Positions 1-5,516 of a stretch of 6,089 bases of DNA are shown in pieces. The stretch is taken from positions 1-6,089 of the forward strand of contig JAPULM010000303.1 of assembly GCA_027294925.1 (NCBI GenBank), given 5' to 3'. Both the position numbers and the translations under genes were made by a program. The notes under the pieces are model-generated. The model did no database searches, was not told where the DNA came from, and saw only the letters and a list, made by a program, of their open reading frames with translations. The stretch is from a bacterium. GTDB lineage: Bacteria > Tectomicrobia > Entotheonellia > Entotheonellales > Entotheonellaceae. Each line of letters opens with the position of its first letter. Within the stretch, counting starts at the first letter, position 1.

Positions 1-381
1 TTGGCAAAATAGGAAAACGCAGTTGAGATAGATGCTAACCACGGCGTTCCAACCATTTAGGCTGATGTCTTCTACCGGGTCTCGAAAACTGGCGCCGTGG
101 TTGTTGACGAGGATGTCGATTTTGCCAAATGTGTCGAGGGTTTGTCGGACCACCCTGTTGACTTGCTCCTGGTCACGCACATCGACCGTTAACGGTAGGG
201 CTTGTTTGCCAAGTTGCCGGATGGCCTCGGCAGTTGGCTCCAGATGTTCCATGCTCCGGCTGCATAACATCACATCTGCTCCAGCGCGCGCCAACTCGAT
301 TGAAATACTTTTGCCAATGCCAATACCACCGCCCGTTACAATGGCGGTTTTGCCTTCTAGTGAAAATGGTGACGGCGCCAT
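1..381 (-). CDS. Short-chain dehydrogenase/reductase, N-terminal 127 residues (enoyl/dienoyl-CoA reductase-like), cut by window edge
   Basis: NAD(P)-dependent oxidoreductase with a Rossmann fold, presumably cytosolic. The visible part starts LEGKTAIVTGGGIGIGK: the TGxxxGxG cofactor motif is at residues 16-23. VDV with Asp67 is the adenine-contacting position, and NNHG at 93-96 replaces the usual NNAG. The catalytic Tyr-xxx-Lys lies beyond the window. The stretch around residues 104-127 (EDISLNGWNAVV, then IYLN) resembles bacterial trans-2-enoyl-CoA or 2,4-dienoyl-CoA reductase-like SDRs. In these, the usual NL at the tetrad Asn position is replaced by another residue plus LNG; here that position is Tyr118. 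Arg42 after the second beta strand hints at NADPH preference (inference). The ATG at 381 has AAGGAAC about 6 nt upstream. The substrate is not determinable. The nearby CoA-ester lyase is compatible with acyl-CoA chemistry, but the genes are 170 bp or more apart. The SDR family call is secure; the subgroup is tentative. Confidence 0.92.
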   Translation of the reverse strand, partial: MAPSPFSLEGKTAIVTGGGIGIGKSISIELARAGADVMLCSRSMEHLEPTAEAIRQLGKQALPLTVDVRDQEQVNRVVRQTLDTFGKIDILVNNHGASFRDPVEDISLNGWNAVVSIYLNCVFLFCQ

Positions 382-424
382 GGCAGAGTTCCTTAATGAG
401 CATGCCAGGTTAGTAGCGCGGGGC

Positions 425-452
425 ATTCTGTTGTCGTGTAATTTGGAAGCAA
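425..452 (-). promoter_or_regulatory. Weak candidate promoter for the SDR gene
   Basis: On the minus strand TTGCTT (452-447) is followed after 16 bp by CAGAAT (430-425). This would start transcription near 418, about 37 nt before the SDR start codon. The match to consensus is only 3/6 at -35 and 4/6 at -10, so it may be chance. It would make the SDR gene independent of the small gene upstream. Confidence 0.25.
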
Positions 453-485
453 TCAGGGGTTGCTACTCGGTTGTATGCGTGTCTA

Positions 486-531
486 CTGAGCAGCCTCAGG
501 CGCGGTTGATGCGTAGCCCGTAAGACTACGG
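486..531. other. Two short perfect hairpins in the gap between the small CxxC gene and the SDR gene
   Basis: Two 5-bp perfect inverted repeats with 4-nt loops lie close together: CTGAG-CAGC-CTCAG (486-499) and CCGTA-AGAC-TACGG (518-531). An alternative pairing, CGTAG (512-516) with CTACG (526-530), overlaps the second. Neither is followed by a T-run on either strand, so an intrinsic terminator is not supported. They lie just downstream of the minus-strand small gene and could stabilise a transcript end or be chance. Nothing else was recognised in the 382-551 gap apart from the SDR ribosome binding site and the weak promoter candidate. Confidence 0.3.
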
Positions 532-551
532 ACGGTGAATGCTCGTTGCTC

Positions 552-806
552 TTAGCGCTCTTCGCCTCGTGTGCTGAGTAGCCCGGTGACCTTTTCTCGA
601 TCACAACTAATGCATAGATATTGATGCTCTGGCCTCAGCGTTTCAAGTAAGAGTAAGCGTTGGTATTCACGAGTTGTGCCAAACAGCTTGTTGCCACAAA
701 ATGGGCATTCGCCTTTACGCGCTGTCCAGTGACGAGGCTGCTTTGAGGTATATGCGATACGGACGAGGAGTATTGAGATGCCGACCAACACTGCAACCCA
801 TAACAT
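552..806 (-). CDS. Small membrane-anchored protein with a zinc-ribbon-like CxxC...CxxC domain (84 aa)
   Basis: I do not recognise a named family. Residues 2-19 form one hydrophobic segment (LWVAVLVGISILLVRIAY), probably an N-terminal membrane anchor. A basic region (K22, R25, R30, K31) would then face the cytosol. The soluble part holds Cys34-Pro-Phe-Cys37-Gly and Cys65-Ile-Ser-Cys68-Asp, the spacing of a four-cysteine zinc ribbon or zinc knuckle with a 27-residue insert. CPFCG resembles the first knuckle of many ribbons. The ATG at 806 has only a weak AGGG about 9 nt upstream. The gene lies between a CoA-ester lyase and an SDR gene on the same strand, but gaps of 222 and 170 bp argue against tight coupling. 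A role in nucleic-acid or protein binding at the membrane is possible but not shown. It is likely real because both cysteine pairs and a clean membrane segment fall in one frame. Confidence 0.65.
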   Translation of the reverse strand: MLWVAVLVGISILLVRIAYTSKQPRHWTARKGECPFCGNKLFGTTREYQRLLLLETLRPEHQYLCISCDREKVTGLLSTRGEER

Positions 807-821
807 AAGCCATTACCCTGC

Positions 822-989
822 ATGACTGAAGAGAGCCGCTGACATATTGAGCAACCTGTAGATGAAAAGCATCGCTCAACCCTTTGGAAAATCCAGCTGG
901 AGCGTCGCGCAATGCAAATACGCCGCCGCCTTAAGTACGCATGGCGTATTGCACGGTACACCGCCAGTGGAAGAGTGACATCATCCTAA
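822..989 (+). other. Candidate small ORF (55 codons) interrupted by an in-frame TGA at codon 7
   Basis: Starting at ATG 822, the frame reads MTEESR, then TGA (840-842). It continues as a protein-like, strongly basic stretch (EKHRSTLWKIQLERR, then QIRRRLKYAWRIARY) to TAA at 987-989. No Shine-Dalgarno precedes ATG 822. An internal ATG at 912 has GGAG 9 nt upstream and would give a 25-residue peptide with net charge about +7. Possible readings are a decayed small gene, a 25-aa basic peptide gene, or chance. No UGA recoding element was identified. It overlaps no other supported gene and is antisense to the transcript that would join the two flanking minus-strand genes. Confidence 0.22.
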
Positions 990-1028
990 TGCAGGCGGGT
1001 GGACAATGCAAGCGTCATTTTCGCGGCT

Positions 1029-1916
1029 TTAATCAACTGCGCCAATTTGGCGCGCTAGGGTTAGAACCTGTTGGGCGGCTTTGAGCATCGCAATGTCGAC
1101 CATACCGCCGTCATAAGTGACGGCAGCTGTACCCTGTTGTTCGGCGGTTTCCATGGCTTTTAACAGACCTTGATAATAGGCGATTTCTTCGCTGCTAGGG
1201 GTGAAAATATCGTTGACCACCGGCACGTGGGAAGGGTGAATAATAACTTGACCGCTATAGCCGATTTGCCGGTTGAGATGCACATCGGCTCGTAAGCCTT
1301 CCAGATCTTTGATGTCGAACCAACTGGCGATGAGTGGGTAAGCGCATTCAGCCGCGCGTGCTTCCAGTAAAACTTTAGAGCGAATAAAGAGCGTTTCCGT
1401 TGCCGCCTTACTCCACCTGTAGCCCAATGACCGAGCCGTATCGCCGCCTTTGCCTGCGGTGCCCACTAAGGTTGGGACGCGAGGTGAACAGGCGGCGATG
1501 TGATAAGCGTGATAGATTCCTTTGGCGGTCTCCAGGGTTGGAAAAATTTCGATTTGTCCGGCTGTCATACCAGTTTGATGTTCGTACTGGGTGAGTAGCG
1601 TGTCTAAAACGGCAATATCTTGAGGCGTTTCCACTTTCGGGGCGACAATGGCGGATAGGGCAGGACATACAATCGCCGCGAGATCATCGCCGGAGATACC
1701 GGTTTCTAAGGCATTAATGCGCACGGTTAAAGAGGGACCATGGCGATGGAATTGTTCGAGAGCGTCTCGTACCATTGGGCGCGCGGCAGCTTTGTCGGTA
1801 GCGGGAACGGCATCTTCAAGATCAAAAATCAGCGCGTCGGCGCCGTACCGGAGTGCCTTTTCCATCCATGCAGGTTTGTTTCCTGGTACGAAAAGCATTG
1901 AGCGAAGCGGTTTCAC
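1029..1916 (-). CDS. HpcH/HpaI aldolase / citrate lyase beta-like CoA-ester lyase (CitE family, 295 aa)
   Basis: Mg2+-dependent C-C lyase or thioesterase of the CitE/malyl-CoA lyase family, cytosolic. These enzymes cleave or form beta-hydroxyacyl-CoA compounds such as malyl-, methylmalyl- or citramalyl-CoA. The sequence follows the family in order: MLFVPGNKP at 7-15, DLEDAV at 32-37, RIN with Arg66 (CoA/substrate), PKVE at 93-96, the metal-ligand Glu129 in PTLETAKGI, and Asp159 in GKGGD. A C-terminal GYSGQVIIHPSHV stretch leads to PSSEEI and the helical closing domain. Length is normal for CitE-type lyases. The start is GTG at 1916, chosen because AAGGAGG (1928-1922) sits 6 nt upstream; the internal ATG at residue 7 lacks this. 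No citD or citF lies nearby, so a role in the citrate lyase complex is unlikely. The exact substrate cannot be told from sequence. Confidence 0.9.
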   Translation of the reverse strand: MKPLRSMLFVPGNKPAWMEKALRYGADALIFDLEDAVPATDKAAARPMVRDALEQFHRHGPSLTVRINALETGISGDDLAAIVCPALSAIVAPKVETPQDIAVLDTLLTQYEHQTGMTAGQIEIFPTLETAKGIYHAYHIAACSPRVPTLVGTAGKGGDTARSLGYRWSKAATETLFIRSKVLLEARAAECAYPLIASWFDIKDLEGLRADVHLNRQIGYSGQVIIHPSHVPVVNDIFTPSSEEIAYYQGLLKAMETAEQQGTAAVTYDGGMVDIAMLKAAQQVLTLARQIGAVD

Positions 1917-1957
1917 ACGGTCCTCCTTGTGGGCAGGGCAAATGAGTATGATCTGCT

Positions 1958-1986
1958 ATGCTATAACGCCCCTGTACGTCCGTCAA
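1958..1986 (-). promoter_or_regulatory. Candidate sigma70-type promoter for the CoA-ester lyase gene
   Basis: On the minus strand TTGACG (1986-1981) is followed after 17 bp by TAGCAT (1963-1958); a TATAGC at 1965-1960 gives a 15-bp alternative. The -35 element matches 5 of 6 consensus bases. Transcription would begin near 1951, about 35 nt ahead of the GTG start and its strong ribosome binding site. Confidence 0.45.
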
Positions 1987-2085
1987 GGAGACCTGAGAAG
2001 GGGGGAGGAAGATTTTTGACCATATTGACCTACCTCGAAGTAACGTGTGTGGTGTAGCGTTAAAAGGGGGTGTACTGGATCTTAC

Positions 2086-2113
2086 TTGCGATTGATGTAG
2101 GTTTTCATATACA
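2086..2113 (+). promoter_or_regulatory. Candidate promoter for the PIN/TRAM-ispD-ispF-rlmB operon
   Basis: TTGCGA (2086-2091), a 16-bp spacer and TATACA (2108-2113) make a reasonable sigma70-type promoter. The AT-rich stretch at 2102-2128 also holds TATCAT and CATAAT, so the true -10 may lie slightly downstream. A start near 2120 would leave a leader of about 100 nt before GTG 2220. Further upstream, 2016-2030 holds two direct TTGACC copies 9 bp apart, of unknown role. Confidence 0.4.
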
Positions 2114-2187
2114 TTCTTTATCATAATTTCGTCGATCATAGGTCTGTCGGCGAGTTTATGCTTGATTTCTCCGTAGCGTTTGTTTCG

Positions 2188-2213
2188 AGCCTCCAGAGGC
2201 TTGATAAGGAGGT
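2188..2213 (+). promoter_or_regulatory. Leader palindrome overlapping an alternative Shine-Dalgarno-sequestering stem
   Basis: A perfect Shine-Dalgarno, AAGGAGGT (2206-2213), lies 6 nt before GTG 2220. Just upstream is the palindrome AGCCTC-CA-GAGGCT (2188-2201). Its left arm contains CCTCC (2190-2194), fully complementary to GGAGG (2208-2212) of the Shine-Dalgarno. Pairing within the palindrome leaves the ribosome site free, while pairing CCTCC with GGAGG hides it, so the two folds exclude each other. The complementarity is seen in the sequence; a regulatory role is inference. Confidence 0.35.
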
Positions 2214-2219
2214 AATCCC

Positions 2220-3245
2220 GTGGGGCTATATATTTTACGAATCATGATGTTTTCCGTTTTTGCTTCGGCGGGTGCTGCTGTCGCTCTCATGCAGTGGGGT
2301 GAGACATCTGGTTTGATGGGGGCAGGCATTGGGGTTTTGGCCGGGCTGCTCGTTTGGGCAGTTGAATATTATTTGCGCAGCATTCCACTGCGGTCCTATT
2401 TCTATGGTCTAGCTGGATTGTTGGTTGGCCTGCTGGTGGGTGCTTTTGGCAGCTTTCTTGTGCGTCAGTTTCCGATGCCATCCCCTGCAGTCGCCCAGGT
2501 ATTGTCACTTCTGCCATATGCGATCTGTATCTACTTCGGGGTCGTGTTGGGTTTGGCGAAGGGGCCAGAGTTTGGACGTCGAGAGGACAGCGAGGTTTTG
2601 CTCGAGGGTGAGTGGCCTAGTAGCCTTAAGATTCTTGATACCAGTGTGATTATCGATGGTCGAATTGCTGATATTTGTGAGACCGGATTCTTGGAGGGCG
2701 CCTTGCTCGTGCCGCAGTTTATTCTCAAGGAGCTGCAGCAAATTGCCGGCTCTTCTGACGCTCTCAAACGTAATCGTGGACGCCGCGGTTTAGACATCTT
2801 ACAACGTATGCAAGCCAATTCTGATAATGACATTCGCATTGTGGACAACGATTTCCCAAAGATTCGGGAGGTTGACGCCAAGCTGGTTGCGCTTGGCAAG
2901 GCACTACAGGGAAAAGTGTTGACCAATGACTTTAACCTTAATAAAGTGGCGGAATTACAAGGGGTTTCTGTCTTGAATGTGAATCAATTAGCCAATGCGG
3001 TGAAGCCAGTGGTGTTGCCTGGTGAAATCATGCATGTGTATATTATGAAAGAAGGCAAGGAGTATGGTCAAGGGGTTGCGTACCTTGATGACGGCACCAT
3101 GGTGGTGGTTGATAATGCCAGGCAGTACCTCAACCAGAGTGTGGACGTGGCGGTGACGAGTGTTTTGCAAACGACGGCTGGCCGGATGATTTTCACGCGT
3201 CTACAGGATGAGTTTGAAAAGGAAGCTGCGGCAGGCGGGCGATAG
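2220..3245 (+). CDS. PIN/TRAM domain membrane protein, YacL-like (341 aa)
   Basis: Predicted membrane-tethered RNase-type protein. The N-terminal half has four hydrophobic segments (about 5-24, 32-52, 61-81 and 90-113). A cytosolic PIN nuclease domain follows at about 136-257, with Asp140 in LDTSVIIDGRI, Glu171 in FILKEL, Asp219 in DAKLVALGK and Asp237 in TNDFNL, so the acidic metal-binding set looks complete. Residues about 263-325 match a TRAM RNA-binding domain. This order is that of Bacillus subtilis YacL and relatives (about 350-366 aa), whose cellular role is not settled. The GTG start at 2220 is supported by an ideal AAGGAGGT 6 nt upstream; the ATG pair at codons 9-10 lacks one and would clip the first membrane segment. 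It is the first gene of a compact operon: its TAG lies 9 bp before ispD, inside that gene's ribosome binding site. Confidence 0.92.
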   Translation: MGLYILRIMMFSVFASAGAAVALMQWGETSGLMGAGIGVLAGLLVWAVEYYLRSIPLRSYFYGLAGLLVGLLVGAFGSFLVRQFPMPSPAVAQVLSLLPYAICIYFGVVLGLAKGPEFGRREDSEVLLEGEWPSSLKILDTSVIIDGRIADICETGFLEGALLVPQFILKELQQIAGSSDALKRNRGRRGLDILQRMQANSDNDIRIVDNDFPKIREVDAKLVALGKALQGKVLTNDFNLNKVAELQGVSVLNVNQLANAVKPVVLPGEIMHVYIMKEGKEYGQGVAYLDDGTMVVVDNARQYLNQSVDVAVTSVLQTTAGRMIFTRLQDEFEKEAAAGGR

Positions 3246-3254
3246 GAGAATCGC

Positions 3255-3974
3255 ATGGAGGCTGGCGTAAACCTGTTGGGCAAGCGTGTGGCTGCGTTAA
3301 TTCCTGCTGCTGGCAGTGGACGTCGTATGGGCGGACCGGTGCTGAAGCCCTTTCTCCAGCTTAAGGGGCGTGAGATCTTGGCGCGCACCTTAGACGTATT
3401 CGAAAGGTGCCATGTTATTGATGAGGTGTGGGTTGTGGTGCCAGACGAGCACCGTGTCGTGTGCCAGAAAACGATAATCGAGCGTTACGGCTTTCAAAAA
3501 GTGCAAGGTGTGGTAGCCGGCGGCGCCACCCGTCAGGCGTCCGTGTGGCAAGGTTTGCAACAGGTAAAAGATGATGTTGAACTTGTGGTTGTGCACGATG
3601 GGGTGCGGCCATTTGTGTCAGCCTCGCTTGTACAGGAGACCTTACATCAGGCCGTGTTGTGCGGGGCTGCGATAGCGGCGGTGCCACTTAAGGACACGTT
3701 AAAACGTGTGGCGCAAACGGGGGAGGTGGAGTGTACGGTGCCGCGTGATCGGTTATGGCGTATTCAGACGCCACAAGCATTTCAGCGGCATGTCTTACTA
3801 GCCGCGTTTCAGCATGCATTGGCGCAAGGCTTGGAGGCGACTGACGAAGCGGGCTTGGTTGAGGCGCATGGGCGGCAACGCGTATGTGTGGTGCCAGGCA
3901 TGGAGAACAACGTTAAGGTAACGACGCCTGATGATCTCCTCATGTGTGAAAGCTTGTTGGATTATCTGAACTGA
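3255..3974 (+). CDS. ispD: 2-C-methyl-D-erythritol 4-phosphate cytidylyltransferase
   Basis: Third enzyme of the MEP isoprenoid pathway: it joins CTP and MEP to give CDP-methylerythritol plus diphosphate, in the cytosol. The nucleotide-binding loop is at 17-26 (PAAGSGRRMG), with Arg23 and Lys31 (LKPFLQL) matching the catalytic Arg/Lys pair of E. coli IspD. GGATRQASV at 89-97, VHDGVRPF at 113-120 with Asp115 and Arg118, PLKDT at 144-148, Arg166, QTPQAF at 171-176 and NVKVTTPDDL at 219-228 are all family motifs. Length (239 aa) is normal. The first nine residues extend beyond the usual MEP-synthase start, but ATG 3255 has AGGAGA about 6 nt upstream. ispF follows after 8 bp, giving consecutive-step enzymes (ispE is elsewhere). 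No key residue appears lost. Confidence 0.96.
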   Translation: MEAGVNLLGKRVAALIPAAGSGRRMGGPVLKPFLQLKGREILARTLDVFERCHVIDEVWVVVPDEHRVVCQKTIIERYGFQKVQGVVAGGATRQASVWQGLQQVKDDVELVVVHDGVRPFVSASLVQETLHQAVLCGAAIAAVPLKDTLKRVAQTGEVECTVPRDRLWRIQTPQAFQRHVLLAAFQHALAQGLEATDEAGLVEAHGRQRVCVVPGMENNVKVTTPDDLLMCESLLDYLN

Positions 3975-3982
3975 GGGGCCTG

Positions 3983-4468
3983 ATGCGGATTGGTTTTGGT
4001 TACGACGTCCACCCTTTAATCGCTGGCCGTCCGCTAATTCTAGGCGGTGTCTCTATACCTCACGCACTGGGGCTAGACGGGTATTCTGACGCAGATGTGG
4101 TGGTTCATGCCCTTTGTGATGCGATGCTGGGCGCCTTAGCGCTAGGCGATTTGGGACAGCACTTCCCTAGCTCGGATGAACGTTGGCGCGGGGTGTCAAG
4201 TTTGCAGTTGTTGCAGCATGTAACAAAGCTTCTACGGGATCGACAGTATGTCTTAGGTAATGCAGATATTACGATTGTGGCACAGCGGCCACGGTTGGCG
4301 CTGTATATCAAGCCGATGATCGAGTCTTTAGCGGCGGCGGTTGATGGGGAGACGAGCCAGATTAGCATCAAGGCGACAACGACGGATGGTCTGGGGTTCG
4401 CTGGACAGGAGGCCGGCATTGCTGCGTATGCTGTTTGCTTGGCGCGTTCACAAGAGGCAGGAACATGA
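3983..4468 (+). CDS. ispF: 2-C-methyl-D-erythritol 2,4-cyclodiphosphate synthase
   Basis: Fifth MEP-pathway enzyme, a homotrimer that cyclises CDP-ME 2-phosphate to ME-2,4-cyclodiphosphate, releasing CMP. The 161-residue length and numbering run parallel to E. coli IspF. Zinc ligands Asp8 and His10 (GYDVH) and His42 are present, as are SDADVVVH (35-42), the DAMLGALALGDLG helix region (46-58) and the cytidine-binding KATTTDGLGF (130-139). Two oddities stand out. Position 34, usually His in the HSD motif, is Tyr (TAT, one base from CAT). The residues lining the isoprenoid-diphosphate pocket on the three-fold axis in E. coli (Arg142, Glu144, Glu149) are Gln, Ala and Tyr here. ATG 3983 has GAGGGG overlapping the ispD stop codon, which suggests translational coupling. 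Confidence 0.96.
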   Translation: MRIGFGYDVHPLIAGRPLILGGVSIPHALGLDGYSDADVVVHALCDAMLGALALGDLGQHFPSSDERWRGVSSLQLLQHVTKLLRDRQYVLGNADITIVAQRPRLALYIKPMIESLAAAVDGETSQISIKATTTDGLGFAGQEAGIAAYAVCLARSQEAGT

Positions 4469-4479
4469 AGGTCGTCTGA
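4465..4479 (+). other. Four-codon ORF (MKVV) between ispF and rlmB
   Basis: An ATG at 4465 overlaps the ispF stop as ATGA and is preceded by GAGG (4454-4457) and AGGA (4459-4462). It reads MKVV and stops with TGA at 4477-4479, just before rlmB. It looks like a well-formed translation start with almost no gene behind it. It could be chance, a coupling device that carries ribosomes to the rlmB start 6 nt later, or the scar of a deleted gene. Confidence 0.2.
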
Positions 4480-4485
4480 GGGGTG

Positions 4486-5250
4486 ATGAGCGAAGAGAAA
4501 CTCTATGGTATTCATCCCGTATTGGAAGCCATTGCGGGACGGCGGCGGCAAATTGGCAAAGTGCTTCTGGATGTACGGCGCCGCGGTTCTGGAGCACAGC
4601 GTATTGCAGCGTTGGCGGTAGAACGTGGCATACCGGTCGAAACCGTAAGCGGCCTACAGTTGGATCGATTGCTTGGCCATCGCCATCACCAGGGGGTGGT
4701 GGCGGTGGCGTCGTCGTTAGGTATGCCGTCGTTGGCTGAGACATTGACTTGGCTGGCGGAAAGGCAAGGTCCACAAACCGTTGTGTTGTTGGATGGGGTT
4801 ACCGATGTCGGTAATTTTGCCGCGCTTTTGAGGTCGGCGGTTGCTTTTGGCGTTCAAGTCGTTATACTTCCCCAGCATCGTTCGGTTGCGCTGACGCCTA
4901 TGGTTGCAAAACGCTCGGCCGGGGCAGTTGATCAGCTTATGGTGGCCGAGGCTGGCAATGTCGTACGCGCCCTTGATGCACTCAAACGGCTTGGCTTTTG
5001 GGTGTATGGTGCGGAGATGACCGCAGATACAGCTGTGGGTCGCATGACATGGCCGGAGCGCACCGTACTTGTACTTGGTGGTGAAGACCGGGGCATACGG
5101 CGCTTGGTGCGTGAGCGTTGTGATGGTTTGGTACACGTTCCCATGCGCCGTGGGGCTGATTCTTTGAATGTGGCCGTCGCCGGCTCAATTTTGTTGGCCT
5201 ACATCTGGGATCAGCGCAGCGCGCAACCAGGGGCGGTTATAGACGTTTGA
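4486..5250 (+). CDS. rlmB: TrmH/SpoU family RNA 2'-O-ribose methyltransferase, RlmB-like (254 aa)
   Basis: SAM-dependent SPOUT methyltransferase. RlmB methylates the 2'-OH of G2251 in 23S rRNA (E. coli numbering). Residues about 6-75 are the N-terminal substrate-binding domain (YGIHPVLEAI at 7-16, HHQGVVAVA at 67-75). The knotted catalytic domain has motif 1 at 103-118 with Asn110 and Arg116 (DVGN instead of the more common DPxN), motif 2 LGGEDRG at 197-203 with Glu200, and motif 3 SLNVAVAGSILLAY at 226-239 with Asn228. SAGAVDQLMVAE at 144-155 is the usual connecting segment. ATG 4486 is chosen over GTG 4483 because the GAGG at 4478-4481 is 4 nt from the ATG but only 1 nt from the GTG. It is the last gene of the operon, and no hairpin terminator is evident after its TGA. 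Another TrmH-type target (tRNA G18) cannot be fully excluded. Confidence 0.9.
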   Translation: MSEEKLYGIHPVLEAIAGRRRQIGKVLLDVRRRGSGAQRIAALAVERGIPVETVSGLQLDRLLGHRHHQGVVAVASSLGMPSLAETLTWLAERQGPQTVVLLDGVTDVGNFAALLRSAVAFGVQVVILPQHRSVALTPMVAKRSAGAVDQLMVAEAGNVVRALDALKRLGFWVYGAEMTADTAVGRMTWPERTVLVLGGEDRGIRRLVRERCDGLVHVPMRRGADSLNVAVAGSILLAYIWDQRSAQPGAVIDV

Positions 5251-5315
5251 GTGGCGGGGCGAATAGAGATTTATGGATAAAGCGTCAATAAAAGACCTTC
5301 TGGGTGATTGCTGCA

Positions 5316-5344
5316 TTGACAAAGACATATTTCCCTTCTAGAAT
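5316..5344 (+). promoter_or_regulatory. Strong sigma70-type promoter for the tRNA-tuf transcription unit
   Basis: A consensus TTGACA (5316-5321) is followed by exactly 17 bp and TAGAAT (5339-5344, 5 of 6 bases). Transcription would start near 5351, about 40 nt before the first tRNA. It is the best promoter in the window, as expected for stable-RNA genes. A short A-rich run at 5288-5294 could be a weak upstream element. The 140-nt gap after rlmB holds nothing else recognisable. Confidence 0.85.
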
Positions 5345-5390
5345 TAAACTTTTGTGTTTTGTGGGGCTGGCGTAAGGGGACATCCCTATT

Positions 5391-5462
5391 GCCGATGTAG
5401 CTCAATGGCAGAGCAGCTGATTTGTAATCAGCAGGTTGGAGGTTCAACTCCTCTCATCGGCT
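5391..5462 (+). tRNA. tRNA-Thr (anticodon UGU)
   Basis: Complete cloverleaf: acceptor GCCGATG pairs with CATCGGC (5455-5461), D-arm GCTC/GAGC, anticodon stem GCTGA/TCAGC around loop TTTGTAA. The anticodon TGT is at 5423-5425 and reads ACA and other ACN codons. The T-arm has loop TTCAACT (5443-5449). The discriminator is U and no CCA is encoded (next bases CC then T), so CCA must be added by nucleotidyltransferase. Confidence 0.96.
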
Positions 5463-5516
5463 CCTTCGTATGACAAACACCGACAGTTTTGTGTATTGGT
5501 CTTCATTAATGACGAC

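Noticed and set aside
635..961. 108-codon minus-strand frame starting at 961 and a nearby 65-codon frame (715-912)
   Set aside because: Both overlap the CxxC gene in another frame, have no ribosome binding site, are rich in Ser/Arg/Cys as shadow frames often are, and show no domain.
1648..2019. 123-codon plus-strand frame across the start of the CoA-ester lyase gene
   Set aside because: It is the antisense shadow of a clearly recognised enzyme gene and its composition is not protein-like.
2070..2126. Short plus-strand frame containing LLAIDVG, like the start of type III pantothenate kinase (CoaX)
   Set aside because: Only about seven residues match. The frame then reads FHIHSLS and stops, no NTN motif follows, and no other frame continues the CoaX sequence. 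It is too short to call a remnant.
4483..4485. GTG at 4483 as the rlmB start
   Set aside because: It lies inside the Shine-Dalgarno run with only 1 nt spacing; ATG 4486 is one codon on and better placed.
4105..4551. Long minus-strand frames beneath ispF and rlmB (4105-4551, 4448-4774, 4717-5136)
   Set aside because: They are shadows of strongly supported plus-strand genes, with no ribosome sites or recognisable domains.
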